64,000 bases of DNA from Rhodopseudomonas faecalis (GCF_003217325.1 NZ_QJTI01000019.1:15717-79716); one strand, 5' to 3'. Shown: positions 20,799-31,600, counted from the stretch's first letter. Translations and numbers: made by a program. Notes: generated by a model from the sequence alone, not told the origin.

Positions 20799-20849
20799 TG
20801 ATCAGTTTCCTTTAGCGTATCAGTTCGAACCAGTGGTGTGAGGAAGGGC

Positions 20850-21368
20850 TTAAGCCGCTTCGTTCTTGGTGGCATAGGCCTGAACGACGCGCGCGAGCTT
20901 GGACGCGGGCGCGGTCGAGAGCTGAGCGATCTTGGTCGCCGGGGCCTGAACCAGACCCACAAGCTTGCCGCGCAGTTCGTCGAGCGACGGCAGCGAGGCG
21001 AGCGCCTTGACACCGTCAACGTTCAGAGCAGTCGTCCCCATCGAGCCGCCGAGGATCACGAACTTGTCGTTGGCCTTGGCGAATTCGACGGCGATCTTCG
21101 GCGCAGCCACCGGATCGTCCGAAGTGGCGATCACGGTCGGCCCCTTCAGCAGGGAACCGATGGCGGCAACGTCAGTGCCTTCAAGAGCGATTTTGGCGAG
21201 CCGGTTCTTCGAGACCTTCACCGAGGCGCCGGCCTGCTTCATCTGCGAACGCAGCTTCTGCATCTGGGCAACGGTGAGGCCGGAATAGTGAGCGACGACC
21301 GCGACGCCGGTGGTCTTGAACAGACCATTCAGCGATGCGACCGCTTCTTTTTTTGCCGCTTTATCCAC
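20850..21368 (-). CDS. rplJ: 50S ribosomal protein L10
   Basis: L10 anchors L7/L12 dimers to 23S rRNA. The start is a GTG at 21368 ([15 protein letters not shown]), giving 172 residues, the normal length. The reading frame stays open 79 codons further upstream, but that extension is unlike L10, and an AGAGAG ribosome site sits 6 nt before the GTG. The Ala-rich C-terminal helix that binds L7/L12 is present. In other bacteria the L10-L12 complex represses its own leader; the long upstream gap here leaves room for that. Confidence 0.96.
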   Translation of the reverse strand: MDKAAKKEAVASLNGLFKTTGVAVVAHYSGLTVAQMQKLRSQMKQAGASVKVSKNRLAKIALEGTDVAAIGSLLKGPTVIATSDDPVAAPKIAVEFAKANDKFVILGGSMGTTALNVDGVKALASLPSLDELRGKLVGLVQAPATKIAQLSTAPASKLARVVQAYATKNEAA

Positions 21369-21994
21369 AGCAAGCTCTCTCCGGTTGGCGACCTTTGCCG
21401 AGAGGCAGGGCCGCCGGGTTATACCCATCGCCCTGCCCGACCTGACCTTGAGATACACGACCTCATCAGACACGCCGGGCGAGACGATATGAAAAGCCTG
21501 CCCTCCCGTACCGCACCGGCAAAGCCGGCCGTGGCCCGGGGTGTCGAGGTTCGAACCTGATCCGTTGCCGGCGACGCGAGCCGCACGGCGAAATCCGGTT
21601 GTCACCCATCTATGCAGGCATCGATTAAGCCGTTGATGCGCTTTCGCTTATCTCGGGCGCCTGCAGTCTCGGACAGGATCGGACCCCGATTTGACAATCC
21701 GTCGCCGGATCGCCTCATCTGGAGCCCTGCCGCATTCATCCGACGTCGGTCGTTCATTCCTTCAGACGCTCCAGGCGGATGGACTGAAGGAACAAGCTCC
21801 TAACAATTCGGGTTTTCGGAATGCGTGCACGGACAAGCCAGCCTGCGCCAGCACGTCCGGGCGGGTTTGTTTAACGAGTCTTACCGCGCTTGCCAAGGGC
21901 TGATCCGGACTTCCGGCATCTTTTATGCACGGTTGCGCGGGAGCGACAGAACATCCCGGTGCACCACAGCCATGGAGCCGCGGAACACAGCAAA
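21369..21994 (-). promoter_or_regulatory. rplA-rplJ gap, probable rplJL leader
   Basis: About 630 bp without a supported gene separate the rplA terminator from rplJ. Because rplA ends at a hairpin, rplJ-rplL-rpoBC needs its own promoter here, and the L10-binding leader would lie close to the GTG. I could not fix promoter boxes or the kink-turn by eye, so only the location is proposed. Confidence 0.35.
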
Positions 21995-22024
21995 GGGGCG
22001 AAACCGGTTGCCCGATTTCGCCCC
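21995..22024 (-). terminator. Hairpin downstream of rplA
   Basis: A 9-bp stem (GGGGCGAAA at 21995-22003 with TTTCGCCCC at 22016-22024) lies 28 bp past the rplA stop. On the minus strand it is followed by TTTGCTG. It probably ends or attenuates the secE-rplA unit. Confidence 0.6.
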
Positions 22025-22051
22025 TCGCAAACTGTATGTGCTCAGCGCTGG

Positions 22052-22744
22052 TTAGCCGATGATGGTGCCCGGCTCGACCTTGACGCCCGGGCCCATGGTC
22101 GAGGACACGGCGACGCGCTGAATGTAGGTGCCCTTGGCACCGGTCGGCTTGGCCTTGGACACCGCGTCAGCGAGCGCCTTGACGTTTTCGACCAGCTTCT
22201 CTTCCGAGAACGACGCCTTGCCGACGCCAGCCTGCACGATACCGGCCTTCTCGACGCGGAACTCGACCGAACCGCCCTTGGCGGCGGCGACCGCACCGGC
22301 GACGTCCATGGTCACGGTGCCGATCTTCGGGTTCGGCATCATGCCGCGCGGGCCGAGCACCTTACCAAGACGTCCCACCAGCGGCATCATGTCCGGGGTC
22401 GCGATGCAGCGATCGAACTCGATGGTACCGCCCTGCACCTTCTCCACCAGGTCTTCCGCGCCGACCACGTCAGCACCGGCAGCCTTGGCTTCGTCGGCCT
22501 TGGCGCCACGCGCGAACACGCCGACGCGCACGGTGCGGCCGGTGCCGTTCGGCAGCATGACCACGCCGCGAACCATCTGGTCGGCATGACGGGGGTCAAC
22601 GCCGAGGTTGAGCGAGACTTCGATGGTCTCGTCGAACTTCGAAGTGGCGCGCTCCTTGACCAGCTTGATGGCCTCAGCGAGCGGGTACAGCTTCTGGCGG
22701 TCGATACCCTCGCGGGCCTTCTTCAAACGCTTTCCGATTGCCAT
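22052..22744 (-). CDS. rplA: 50S ribosomal protein L1
   Basis: The 230-residue product begins [18 protein letters not shown] and contains the L1 signature near the middle ([16 protein letters not shown]). L1 forms the mobile L1 stalk that guides deacylated tRNA out of the E site, and in many bacteria represses the rplKA message. It follows rplK by 6 bp, so it is tightly coupled to it. Identity is certain. Confidence 0.98.
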   Translation of the reverse strand: MAIGKRLKKAREGIDRQKLYPLAEAIKLVKERATSKFDETIEVSLNLGVDPRHADQMVRGVVMLPNGTGRTVRVGVFARGAKADEAKAAGADVVGAEDLVEKVQGGTIEFDRCIATPDMMPLVGRLGKVLGPRGMMPNPKIGTVTMDVAGAVAAAKGGSVEFRVEKAGIVQAGVGKASFSEEKLVENVKALADAVSKAKPTGAKGTYIQRVAVSSTMGPGVKVEPGTIIG

Positions 22745-22750
22745 GGCCTG

Positions 22751-23179
22751 TTACCCCACCACTTCCAGGCCCATCGAGCGGGCAGAGCCTTCGACCATGC
22801 GCATCGCCGAATCGATGCTGTCGCAGTTCAGATCCTTCATCTTCTTCTCAGCGATCTCGCGCACCTGCGCCGAGGTCACCTTGCCGGCCTTGTCACGGCC
22901 CGGCGCCTTGGAGCCGGACTGGATCTTCGCCGCCTGCTTCAGGAAGTAGGACATCGGCGGGGTCTTCATCTCGAAAGTGAAGGACCGGTCGGCGTAGATG
23001 GTGATCACCACCGGAATCGGGGTGTTCTTTTCTTCCTTCTGGGTCTGCGCGTTGAACGCCTTGCAGAACTCCATGATGTTCAGACCGCGCTGACCAAGCG
23101 CGGGACCGATCGGCGGCGACGGGTTCGCCGCGCCGGCCGGCACCTGCAACTTCAGGTATCCGGTTACTTTCTTTGCCAT
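22751..23179 (-). CDS. rplK: 50S ribosomal protein L11
   Basis: The 142-residue product has the N-terminal [19 protein letters not shown] loop and the C-terminal rRNA-binding domain with [23 protein letters not shown]11 forms the GTPase-associated centre and is needed for RelA-type stringent signalling. It is followed by rplA after 6 bp and preceded by a 141-bp gap after nusG. Identity is certain. Confidence 0.98.
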   Translation of the reverse strand: MAKKVTGYLKLQVPAGAANPSPPIGPALGQRGLNIMEFCKAFNAQTQKEEKNTPIPVVITIYADRSFTFEMKTPPMSYFLKQAAKIQSGSKAPGRDKAGKVTSAQVREIAEKKMKDLNCDSIDSAMRMVEGSARSMGLEVVG

Positions 23180-23320
23180 ACTGCTCTCCTATAAGTGGTT
23201 CGGCTTCGAGCGGTTGGCGACCGCCTTCACCTCCCACGATGTCAGCGAATAGAAAGTTGCGAAGAGCGGGACCCGCCAGACGCTTCTTCTATCCGCTATT
23301 CCTATTCCCTACTCGCTCGA

Positions 23321-23851
23321 TCAGACCTTCTCAACCTGACCGAATTCCAACTCCACCGGAGTGGCACGGCCGAAGATCGACACCGCGACCTTGACCCGCG
23401 AGCGGGCCTCGTCGACTTCCTCGACCACGCCGGAGAACGACGCGAACGGGCCATCGGCCACGCGCACATTCTCGCCGACCTCGAACGACACCGAGGTTTT
23501 CGGGCGTTCCACGCCTTCCTGCACCTGATGCAGGATGCGCATCGCTTCCGATTCGGAGATTGGCATCGGCTTGTTTTCGGCGCCGAGGAAGCCGGTGACC
23601 TTCGGGGTGTTCTTGATCAGATGGAACGCCTCGTCGGTGAGGTTCATCTTGACCAGCACATAGCCCGGGAAAAACTTGCGCTCAGCATCGACCTTCCGGC
23701 CGCGGCGCACTTCGGTGATCTTTTCGGTCGGGACCAGCACCTGCTCAAACAGGTCTTCAAGCCCACGCTGCTTGGCCTGCTCGCGGATCGATTCCGCGAC
23801 CTTCTTTTCGAAGTTGGAATAGGCGTGGACGATGTACCAGCGCATGCTCAT
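23321..23851 (-). CDS. nusG: Transcription antitermination/termination factor NusG
   Basis: The 176-residue product opens MSMRWYIVHAYSNFEKKVAESI, the NGN domain that binds the RNA polymerase clamp, and ends with a KOW domain (FEVGENVRVADGPFASFSGVVEEVD) that contacts Rho or S10. It follows secE by 24 bp in the conserved order. Nothing is unusual. Confidence 0.98.
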   Translation of the reverse strand: MSMRWYIVHAYSNFEKKVAESIREQAKQRGLEDLFEQVLVPTEKITEVRRGRKVDAERKFFPGYVLVKMNLTDEAFHLIKNTPKVTGFLGAENKPMPISESEAMRILHQVQEGVERPKTSVSFEVGENVRVADGPFASFSGVVEEVDEARSRVKVAVSIFGRATPVELEFGQVEKV

Positions 23852-23875
23852 GAGGGTGTTCCGTGCGCCTTCGTA

Positions 23876-24067
23876 TTAACGGATGCCGAGGATGAAGGTG
23901 ATCAGCAAACGGATCAGCTGATCGGCAAAGAAGAAGAAGATGGAGGCCAGCGCGACCATCACGAACACCATGATCGTGGTGATGGTGGTCTCGCGGCGGC
24001 TCGGCCAGGTGACCTTCGCAGTCTCACTGCGAACCTCTTGCAGGAATTTGAACGGGCTGAAGGCCAT
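23876..24067 (-). CDS. secE: Preprotein translocase subunit SecE
   Basis: The 63-residue product is the short single-span form: MAFSPFKFLQEVRSETAKVTWPS with the conserved amphipathic helix, then one hydrophobic helix (TIMVFVMVALASIFFFFADQ). SecE clamps SecY in the SecYEG channel. The frame is open for 75 codons upstream, but the extension has no family match and the ATG at 24067 gives the normal length. It heads secE-nusG-rplK-rplA and has a plausible promoter 160 bp upstream. Confidence 0.96.
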   Translation of the reverse strand: MAFSPFKFLQEVRSETAKVTWPSRRETTITTIMVFVMVALASIFFFFADQLIRLLITFILGIR

Positions 24068-24235
24068 CGTTTGAGATCCGCGTCCGTCGTCGTTATCGGA
24101 AAAGCCGCACAGCCCTCTTGCGCCCACTCCTGAGGTCAGGTCTCCCTGCCCCAAGGATGAGCCGGCTAGCGGGCTCGTTTTTCGGGAAAACACGCCGCGT
24201 CGGAAATCCTTAACCGGGCCGACTGCGAGTGCCGT

Positions 24236-24264
24236 TCTGTACTGCGGCCATCCGCCTAGGTCAA
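24236..24264 (-). promoter_or_regulatory. Putative promoter of secE-nusG
   Basis: Minus-strand -35 box TTGACC (24259-24264), 17-bp spacer and a weak -10 box TACAGA (24236-24241). The start site would be near 24229. Its presence fits secE being transcribed independently of the upstream accessory block. Confidence 0.4.
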
Positions 24265-24334
24265 GACGCGCGCCGAGGATTACCGGCCGCAAATGCCGCC
24301 AACCCCATGGCTCCGGGCCGGTTTCTGCGGTCGA

Positions 24335-25984
24335 TCAGGCCGGATCGGACGCCGCCCACCCAAGGCGGCGCAACCACCAGCCGCGCCGCCCGTCCGCCAG
24401 GTGCCGCCCGGCCACCAGCAGCTGATCGCCGGGCCGCAGCGCGGCTTCCCCTGCCGGTAATTCGGTCATGATGCCGTCGCGCAGCAGCGCCAGCGCCACG
24501 CAGGGCTGCTGGCCGTGGCGGCCGCGCAGCGCCTGCAGCAGATCATCGACGCAGGTCATGCGGCCCGCTTCGAGCGCGGCCGCCAGCGCCGGCTCATCGG
24601 CGCGGGTCAACGACACGCTCCAGAATCGCGGCGTCTCGTCGCCGATCAGGGCACGCAGCCGCTCGGACAGCGAGTAGGCAAAGACCTCGTCCTTGGTCCG
24701 GACAATGTCGAGGAAGTCGGCCAGCAGCGGCGTGCGCAGCGCCGCGATGCACTGGTCGGCGACGATCTGGCTCGGAACCATGGTCATGCTGGCCCCGAAC
24801 TTGGTGAACAGCACCCGACTGGAGCGCTGATTCTGGCGCAGGATGATGAAAATGTTCGGCTTCAGCCGGCGGGCGGCAATGCCGATCGCCAGATTCTCGG
24901 CATCATCATCGGTGCCGGCGATGATGCCGACCGAATGCGCGATGCCCGCCTCGTTGAGCACGGCGACGTCGGCGCCCCGCCCCTTGATGGCGCGCAAGCC
25001 TTCGAGCCGCAGTCCGACCGGATCGATCACGGTCGCGGAAAAGCCGCCATTGTGCACGGCCGCGATCACCTCATGGCCGAGCCGGCCATAGCCGCACACG
25101 ATCCAATGGCCTGGCGCCACCGGCACCCGGGTCGGCGAACTCGGAAACAGATAGGCGCCCGGCGCGCTGGTCAGCCAGGAAATCAGCCGGTGCACGTCGG
25201 GGGCTTTCATCGCCAGGCCGAGGTGGTCGCTGAATTCGCGGAACGGATTGATCACGCGAAAAGTGCCGAGCGAAGCCATCGAGGTGGCGGTGATGGTGGT
25301 TTCGGCCCGGCCGATCACCGGCAAGGTCGGGCGCAGGATGCAGGCGGAAATCGCGATCGCCAGATTGGTCTCGTCATCATTGCACAGCGACAGCACGCCC
25401 TTGCATTCCGGCTTCAGCAAGCCGGCCGCCGACAGCGTCTCCGGCGAGCGGGCATCGGCGGCGAGCGCCGGAACCAGGTGGGACATTTCTTCGATTTCGA
25501 GCTGCTGGATGCGCCGTTCGTCCTTGTCGATCGCGGTCGAGCGGCAGCCAAGCTGATCGAGCGCGCGCACCACGGTCATACCGGTGTCGCCGAGACCGCA
25601 CACCAGATAGAACGGCTCGCGCAACCGCTTCACCGAACGCTGGAAGCGGCGGTCGACCAGCGCCTGTTGAAACGCCTTTTCTTGCACGAGGTTGAGCAGC
25701 GCGCCGAGCAGATAGGCCCAACCGATCACCGACAGATAGATGATCAGCGTGACAAAGATGCGCTGCTGATTGGTGAAAGTGTGCGGCAGTTCGCCAAAGC
25801 CGATGGTGGTCGCGGTGTAGGAAACGAAATAGAACGCCTCGAACAGCGACATGTGCCAGCGCCGCCCCTCGGCATCGACACCGGGGATCAGCGCCAGCCC
25901 GATGGTCGAGAAGCCGAAGATCAAGCTGATCAGGATCAGCGGGTCCCGGATGCGCCGGATCGCAAGCAGCAGCACGCTATGCAC
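24335..25984 (-). CDS. Two-helix potassium channel with two TrkA-N/RCK domains
   Basis: The 549-residue protein starts with a short helix, a pore loop carrying the filter TIGFGE at residues 60-65, and a second helix, the 2-TM K+ channel fold. The filter follows the TxGFG type rather than strict TVGYG. Two Rossmann domains follow, with GLGDTG near residue 130 and GYGRLG near residue 300, then a TrkA-C-like tail with an LxxGD element. Such RCK domains gate channels in response to nucleotides or ions. It lies 74 bp downstream of the bacteriophytochrome on the same strand. Channel activity is inferred from fold, not shown. Confidence 0.85.
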   Translation of the reverse strand: MHSVLLLAIRRIRDPLILISLIFGFSTIGLALIPGVDAEGRRWHMSLFEAFYFVSYTATTIGFGELPHTFTNQQRIFVTLIIYLSVIGWAYLLGALLNLVQEKAFQQALVDRRFQRSVKRLREPFYLVCGLGDTGMTVVRALDQLGCRSTAIDKDERRIQQLEIEEMSHLVPALAADARSPETLSAAGLLKPECKGVLSLCNDDETNLAIAISACILRPTLPVIGRAETTITATSMASLGTFRVINPFREFSDHLGLAMKAPDVHRLISWLTSAPGAYLFPSSPTRVPVAPGHWIVCGYGRLGHEVIAAVHNGGFSATVIDPVGLRLEGLRAIKGRGADVAVLNEAGIAHSVGIIAGTDDDAENLAIGIAARRLKPNIFIILRQNQRSSRVLFTKFGASMTMVPSQIVADQCIAALRTPLLADFLDIVRTKDEVFAYSLSERLRALIGDETPRFWSVSLTRADEPALAAALEAGRMTCVDDLLQALRGRHGQQPCVALALLRDGIMTELPAGEAALRPGDQLLVAGRHLADGRRGWWLRRLGWAASDPA

Positions 25985-26058
25985 GTCGTTGTCCTTGCAT
26001 GACGGTTAGGCAAGGCGCCGCGCAGGCGCCGCCGCCTTCGGCGGCAACGCCGCGCCCA

Positions 26059-28374
26059 TTACGACGCCGGGCCATGATGCCCTGCCCCGTGGCCCTGCGC
26101 CTTGCCGGCGCCGAGTGTGAAATAGAACGTCGAGCCCTCGCCAAGCTGTGACTCCACCCAGATCCGGCCGCGATGGCGTTCGACGATCTTGCGCGCCAGC
26201 GGCAGACCGATGCCGGCGCTGCCATGCGGCGGCTCGCGATCATCGAGACGGCGAAACATCTGGAAGATCAGTTGCTGATCGGTATTGGCAATGCCGATGC
26301 CATTGTCGCGGACATAATAGGTCGCAGGCGAGCCCGGCTCGCAGCCGATCTCGATCCAGCGCTCGCTCTTGTCGTTATAGGCAATCGCGTTGGCGATCAG
26401 ATTGGAGAACACTTCCATCACCCAATCGCGGTTGCAGTCGGCCGTCCCCAATGGCGTTGGCCGCCGCACCTCGACCTGATGGTCCGACAAAGCGCGCCGC
26501 AACTGCAGCAGCACGCTATCGACCACCTCATCCAGATCGACCTGCGCGAAGGCGATATCGGCCTTGCCGAGTTTCGAGCGCTCCAGCAGCGCATCGACCA
26601 GGCTGTCCATGCGATGCGTCAGCTTGAGAATGGTGACGACCTGCTGGCGACCCTCTTCATCGAGCTGTTCGCCCTGGCGGCGACGCAGCGCCGTGGTGAG
26701 ATGCTGGATGCCGCGCAGATGCTCCTTCAATTCGTAAGAAGCAGCGTCGGCATAGCCGCTGAACTCGCCGCGCGCCGCATCGAGTTCGCGGCTGATGCGC
26801 TCGATCTTCTTGGCCCGTTCCAGCACGATGTCGCCGATCGACTCCGCGAGCCGGAACACCGCGTCCTTCTCGATGTCGCGCCAGGCGGTCGAGCGGTTGC
26901 GGACGCTTTCCTTCCAAAGCTCGAATGAGTTGCGCGGCCGCAGCCGCAACATGCCGTCGCCCTCGTCGATCTCGACCGGCTTGCGCGGATTGCCGGCCCA
27001 TTGCACCACCTCGACCTGCTCGGGCCGAAACCACAGCACGAAATCCGGCAGCTGCGCCGACACCCGGATCGCCAGCACGCCGCTGGCGACCGCAGCAAAT
27101 TGCGTAGCCGGCGGATAGAGCGACGGCAGCCGGTCGGTGGCGAACAGCGGCAGGTCCTGCCCCGCAAGCCAACCGACCAAATCGCGGATCGCCGGCTCGG
27201 ACGGCGTCTTGCCGATCGCGGTGACGTCATCCTCGGAGGCCACCGCGACGCCGTCGGCCTCGACCTGCGCCGCCAGCAGTTGCAGCGTGTCGGCCGCGCG
27301 CAGCGCCTTGGTGAGATCGGCTTCCTGGCCGAGCATCTGCACCAGCCGGTCCGAGGTCGCCTTCATCGCCGTGATCTGCCCGAAAATCTCGGCATCCTCC
27401 TTGGCCGACATCAGCAGCGACAGCGTATGCGCCAGGAATTCGGCGGCCATCCGCGTTTCATGGGTGATGTGGCGCGGCCCGGAATGATGCATCGCCGAGA
27501 TCAGCCCCCACAGCTTGCCCTCCTTCATCAGCGGCATCACCATGGAGGAGTGCACGCCCATGTTTTTCAGGTAGCCGGTGTACATCACCGACACGCTGCG
27601 CAGGATGGCAAAGCTCATATCGACCGGCCCGATCACCAGCGGGCTCTTCATCGCCAGCAGCGGCACCGGAACATAGCTGACGTCAGGCAGATGACGGATC
27701 CAGCTGAGGCCGAACAACCGCCGCGCCGGCGCGGGAATGTCGGTCGCGGGATAATGCAGCCCGAGATAGGCTTCGAGATCATCGCGCCGGCTCTCCGCGG
27801 TGACATGGCCGCTGCCGTCATGATCGAAGCGATAGGCCATCACCCGGTCATAACCGGTGAAGGTACGAATCCGCTCGACCGCGAGATCGAAGAACTCCTT
27901 CAAGTTCTTGGTCTGCTGCAGCCGGGCGATGTCGGCACGCACCACCGAATACAGATTGGAGACATCGCGCGAGGCTGCCTCCGAGGCTCTTTCCAATTCG
28001 AGGAGGATCAGTCCAGAGCAGCGATGCGCGAACAGGTTGAAGCCGCGTTCGGTGCCGAGAAACGACTCGCGCGCCACATTGACCGGACCGGTGTCGAGCG
28101 GCATGCGATGCAGCGTGTGCGGTAGCGCCCTCCAGGCCGGACCGAGCACGCTGGCGATGTTCTGGCCGAGCACCGCTGCCGGCTCCTTGCCGATGAACTC
28201 CCCGCAATTGGCGGAAGCGTGCATCACCAGGTTGGTCTGCTCGTCCACCGTCAGCATCGCGCCGTGCGGCTGGATCGCCTCCGGATATTGCACGAGTTCG
28301 CGATCGCAACTGGTGAGGTCGACGTTCTTGGCTGTGATCACCTCTTGTATTCGGTCAGGTTCGATCGGCTCCAC
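26059..28374 (-). CDS. Bacteriophytochrome with kinase-like output, H-box His replaced by Tyr
   Basis: The 771-residue protein has the PAS-GAF-PHY photosensory core: Cys23 (TSCDRELVQYPEAIQPHG) at the biliverdin attachment position, the GAF motif YPATDIPAPARRLF and the PHY tongue PRNSFELW. The output is a HisKA/HATPase module with N box NLIANAIAYND, G1 VRDNGIGI and G2 GSAGIGLPLA. At the H-box, where phytochrome kinases read ASHDLxEPL, this protein reads ASYELKEHL, so the phospho-accepting His is Tyr547 (codon TAC) and the following Pro is His. The ATP site looks intact. Start is GTG, with no strong ribosome site. It lies 35 bp after the small gene behind the RND pump, so it may be read through from that operon. 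Confidence 0.93.
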   Translation of the reverse strand: MEPIEPDRIQEVITAKNVDLTSCDRELVQYPEAIQPHGAMLTVDEQTNLVMHASANCGEFIGKEPAAVLGQNIASVLGPAWRALPHTLHRMPLDTGPVNVARESFLGTERGFNLFAHRCSGLILLELERASEAASRDVSNLYSVVRADIARLQQTKNLKEFFDLAVERIRTFTGYDRVMAYRFDHDGSGHVTAESRRDDLEAYLGLHYPATDIPAPARRLFGLSWIRHLPDVSYVPVPLLAMKSPLVIGPVDMSFAILRSVSVMYTGYLKNMGVHSSMVMPLMKEGKLWGLISAMHHSGPRHITHETRMAAEFLAHTLSLLMSAKEDAEIFGQITAMKATSDRLVQMLGQEADLTKALRAADTLQLLAAQVEADGVAVASEDDVTAIGKTPSEPAIRDLVGWLAGQDLPLFATDRLPSLYPPATQFAAVASGVLAIRVSAQLPDFVLWFRPEQVEVVQWAGNPRKPVEIDEGDGMLRLRPRNSFELWKESVRNRSTAWRDIEKDAVFRLAESIGDIVLERAKKIERISRELDAARGEFSGYADAASYELKEHLRGIQHLTTALRRRQGEQLDEEGRQQVVTILKLTHRMDSLVDALLERSKLGKADIAFAQVDLDEVVDSVLLQLRRALSDHQVEVRRPTPLGTADCNRDWVMEVFSNLIANAIAYNDKSERWIEIGCEPGSPATYYVRDNGIGIANTDQQLIFQMFRRLDDREPPHGSAGIGLPLARKIVERHRGRIWVESQLGEGSTFYFTLGAGKAQGHGAGHHGPAS

Positions 28375-28409
28375 GGCGCTCGCTCGCTATCGGTGAGAAG
28401 GCGGAGAGC

Positions 28410-28676
28410 TTACAGCTCCGAGCGTAAATCGGAAGTGTTCCTGCTCCCGCGCTTGTTGGGCAAGACTTCGAGATAGCCCTTGTAGATCGACAACACTGTT
28501 TTGCGATCGTCGAATTTGACGCGCCGGCTGCTCGGCGAGCCGCAGCCGACGATCGTCCCTTCGCGCAGGCCGTAGCGCGGGTGGCGGGCCCGCCCGAGTG
28601 CATTCATTCGCACCCGGGCGCCGATGGTGAGCAGCAAATCGAGGTCCTCGTCGCCGCCGAGACTATCCCTTGACAT
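28410..28676 (-). CDS. Small basic protein of unknown function behind the RND pump
   Basis: The 88-residue product starts MSRDSLGGDEDLDLLLTIG and contains RARHPRYGLREGTIVG and VKFDDRKTVLSIYKGYLEVL, which read like a small beta-rich, possibly SH3/KOW-like fold. I do not recognise a named family. The ATG lies inside the last codons of the RND gene (14-bp overlap), which suggests translational coupling. A start 22 codons upstream is possible but would lie fully within the RND gene. Real gene likely; function unknown. Confidence 0.65.
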   Translation of the reverse strand: MSRDSLGGDEDLDLLLTIGARVRMNALGRARHPRYGLREGTIVGCGSPSSRRVKFDDRKTVLSIYKGYLEVLPNKRGSRNTSDLRSEL

Positions 28677-31600
28677 GAGGCCCCCCCTTAGGGTCGCGCT
28701 GCAGCCATCCGGCAACGGTGAGGGGCAACAGCTTGAGGGCATCGATCAGCTCCTTGATGCTGGCGCGGCGTGGCTGCGCGCTGTCGCTATGATCGAGCGA
28801 ATTGCGGAACCAGAGCGCGTACAGCGCCGGCAGGAACAGCAGCGTCAACACCGTGGCCACCACCAGGCCGCCCATGATCGCCACCGCCATCGGCCCCCAG
28901 AAACTGGAGCGGGACAGCGGGATCATGGCCAGCACCGCAGCCGCCGCGGTCAGCACCACCGGCCGCGCACGGCGCACCGTGGCGTCGACGATCGCGACCC
29001 GGCGCGGATGGCCTTCCGAGACGTCGTGCTCGATCTGATCGACCAGGATCACCGAGTTGCGGATGATCATGCCGGCAAGCGCGATCAGGCCGAGCAGCGC
29101 CACAAAGCCGAACGGCATGCCGAATACCAGCAGCCCGAGCGTGGCGCCGATCAGCCCGAGCGGCGCGGTCAGCAGCACCAAGAGCAGCCGCGAGAAGCTC
29201 TGCAACTGCAGCATCAGCACGGTGAGCATCACCACCAGCATCAGCGGCATCACGGCAAACAGCGCGCCATTGGCTTTCGAGGATTCCTCGAAGGCACCGC
29301 CGATTTCCAGCCGATAGCCGGGCGGCAACTGGCTGCGCAGCTCGGCGAGCTTGGCCCACACCAGCGAGGTCACATAGGGCGCTTGCACGCCGCTACGCAC
29401 GTCGGAGCGCACCGTGATCGCCATGTCGCGGTTGCGGCGCCATTGGATCGCTTCTTCGTGAGTTTCCTCGATATGCGCTACCTGAGCGAGCGGCACCGGC
29501 ACGCCGTTGCGCGACAGCACGGTGAGATCGCCGATCGAGCCGAGATCGCCGCGCTGCGCGCTGATCGCCCGCGCCACCACCGCAACCTTTTCCGTGCGGT
29601 CGCGAACGGTGGTCACCGTGTAGCCAGTCACCAGCATTTGCAGGGTCTGGGAGATGGTCTGCGGATCAAGACCGAGCGCGCGGGCGCGATCCTGGTCAAT
29701 CACCAGCCTGACCGACGGCATCTGCTCATTCCAATCAAGATGCGGTTCGATCACATCGGGATTGGCGCGCATCAGGTCGCGGACCTGATAGGCGATCGAA
29801 CGCACCGTGTTCGGGTCCTGGCCGACGACGCGGAACTGCACCGGGAAGCGCAGCGGCGGACCATGCGCCAGCCGATTGGCGCGCACCCGCGCCTGCGGCA
29901 CCGCGCCATTGGCGGCGGCGCGCTCGATCCGGGCTTTGACGCGCTCGCGCGCTTTGGGATCGGTGGTCACCACCACGATCTCGGCATAGGCCTCGTTCGG
30001 CAGTGCCGGATTGACGTTGAGCAGAAACCGCGGCGGGCCGGCCCCGACATAGGTGCTGTAGGTGACGATATCGGGATCGCCGACCAACAGCGCTTCGGCG
30101 CGCTTGGCGGCTTCGGCGCTGGCTGCGATCGAACTGCCCTCCGGCAGCCGCAGCTCGACAAACAATTCCGGCCGATCCGAGGTCGGGAAGAACTGACGCT
30201 GCACCTTGCCGAAGCCGACGATCGACAACACGAACGCCAGCACCGTGAGGCACACCACCAGCACGCGGTGCTCGACCGACCAGACGATCGCCGCGCGCAG
30301 CCGGCGATAGAGCGCGGAGTCGTACAGCGATTTCTTGTCGCCGACATGGACCGGGATGTTCGGCAGCAGCTTGTAGCCGAGATAGGGCGTCAGAATCACC
30401 GCCACCACCCAGGACGCTAGTAGCGCGATGCCGACCACCCAGAAGATGGTGCCGGCATATTCGGCGGTGCCGCTACGCGCAAAGCCGACCGGAAGGAAGC
30501 CGGCCGCGGTGACCAGTGTGCCGGTCAGCATCGGAAACGCAGTGGACTCCCAGGCAAAGGATGCCGCCTGGACGCGGTCGTAGCCCTGCTCCATCTTCAC
30601 CACCATCATCTCGACCGCGATGATGGCGTCGTCAACCAAAAGGCCGAGCGCGATGATCAGCGCGCCGAGCGAGATGCGCTGCAGGTCGATGCCCATCACC
30701 AGCATCGCCACGAACACCACGCCCAGCACCAGCGGCACCGAGGTTGCCACCACCACGCCGGTGCGCCAGCCCAGCGACACGAAGCTGACCGCGAGCACGA
30801 TCGCCAGCGCTTCGATAAACGAGCTCATGAAGTCGCCGACCGCGACGCGCACCACGGCGGGCTGATTGGCGACGCGCTCAAACGTCAGCCCGACCGGGGT
30901 CGCCTTCTCGACGTCGGTCATCAGCTTCTCGACGTCCTCGCCGAGCTTGAGAATGTTGGCGCCGCGCTGCATGACGATGCCGATCGCCAGCGCCGGCACG
31001 CCGCGCTGCCGCACCAAAAAGCTCGGCGGATCGGCAAAGCCGCGGCTGACGGTGGCGATGTCGCCGAGCCGAAAAACTGTGCCATTGGCCGCGATCGGGG
31101 TTTCTTCCACCGCCCGCGCGCCGTCATAGGCGCCGGACGTGCGCAGCGGAATCCGCGTCGAGCTGGTCTGCATGATGCCGACCGGCGCCAGATCGTTCTG
31201 GCGCGCCAGGCTTTCAAAGATCACCCGCGGCGCGATGCCGAGATTGGCGAGCTTGATGTGATCGAAATCGACGAAGATCCGCTCGTCCTGCGTGCCGTAG
31301 ATCGTCACTTTGGAGACGTTGGGTACCTGCAGCAACCGCTGGCGCACATCCTCGGCGACCCGCTTCATGGTGGCGTAGTCGGCGCTTTCGGAGCGCAGCG
31401 TATAAAGGATGGAGTCGACGTCGCCATATTCGTCGTTGACCTCCGGCCCGAGCACGCCCTGCGGCAGGTCGGGCTTAAGATCCTGCATCTTCTTGCGCAC
31501 CAGATAGAACAGCCACGGAACCTGCTCCGGCGGCGTGGCGTGGCTGAAAACCATTTCGGCGGCGACGAAGCCGGGTTTCGAGTAGGTGGTGACCTTGTCG

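Noticed and set aside
24158-24180. Plus-strand terminator-like hairpin followed by five T
   Set aside because: There is no plus-strand gene upstream to terminate, and the stem is only 5 bp; it probably is part of the secE leader.
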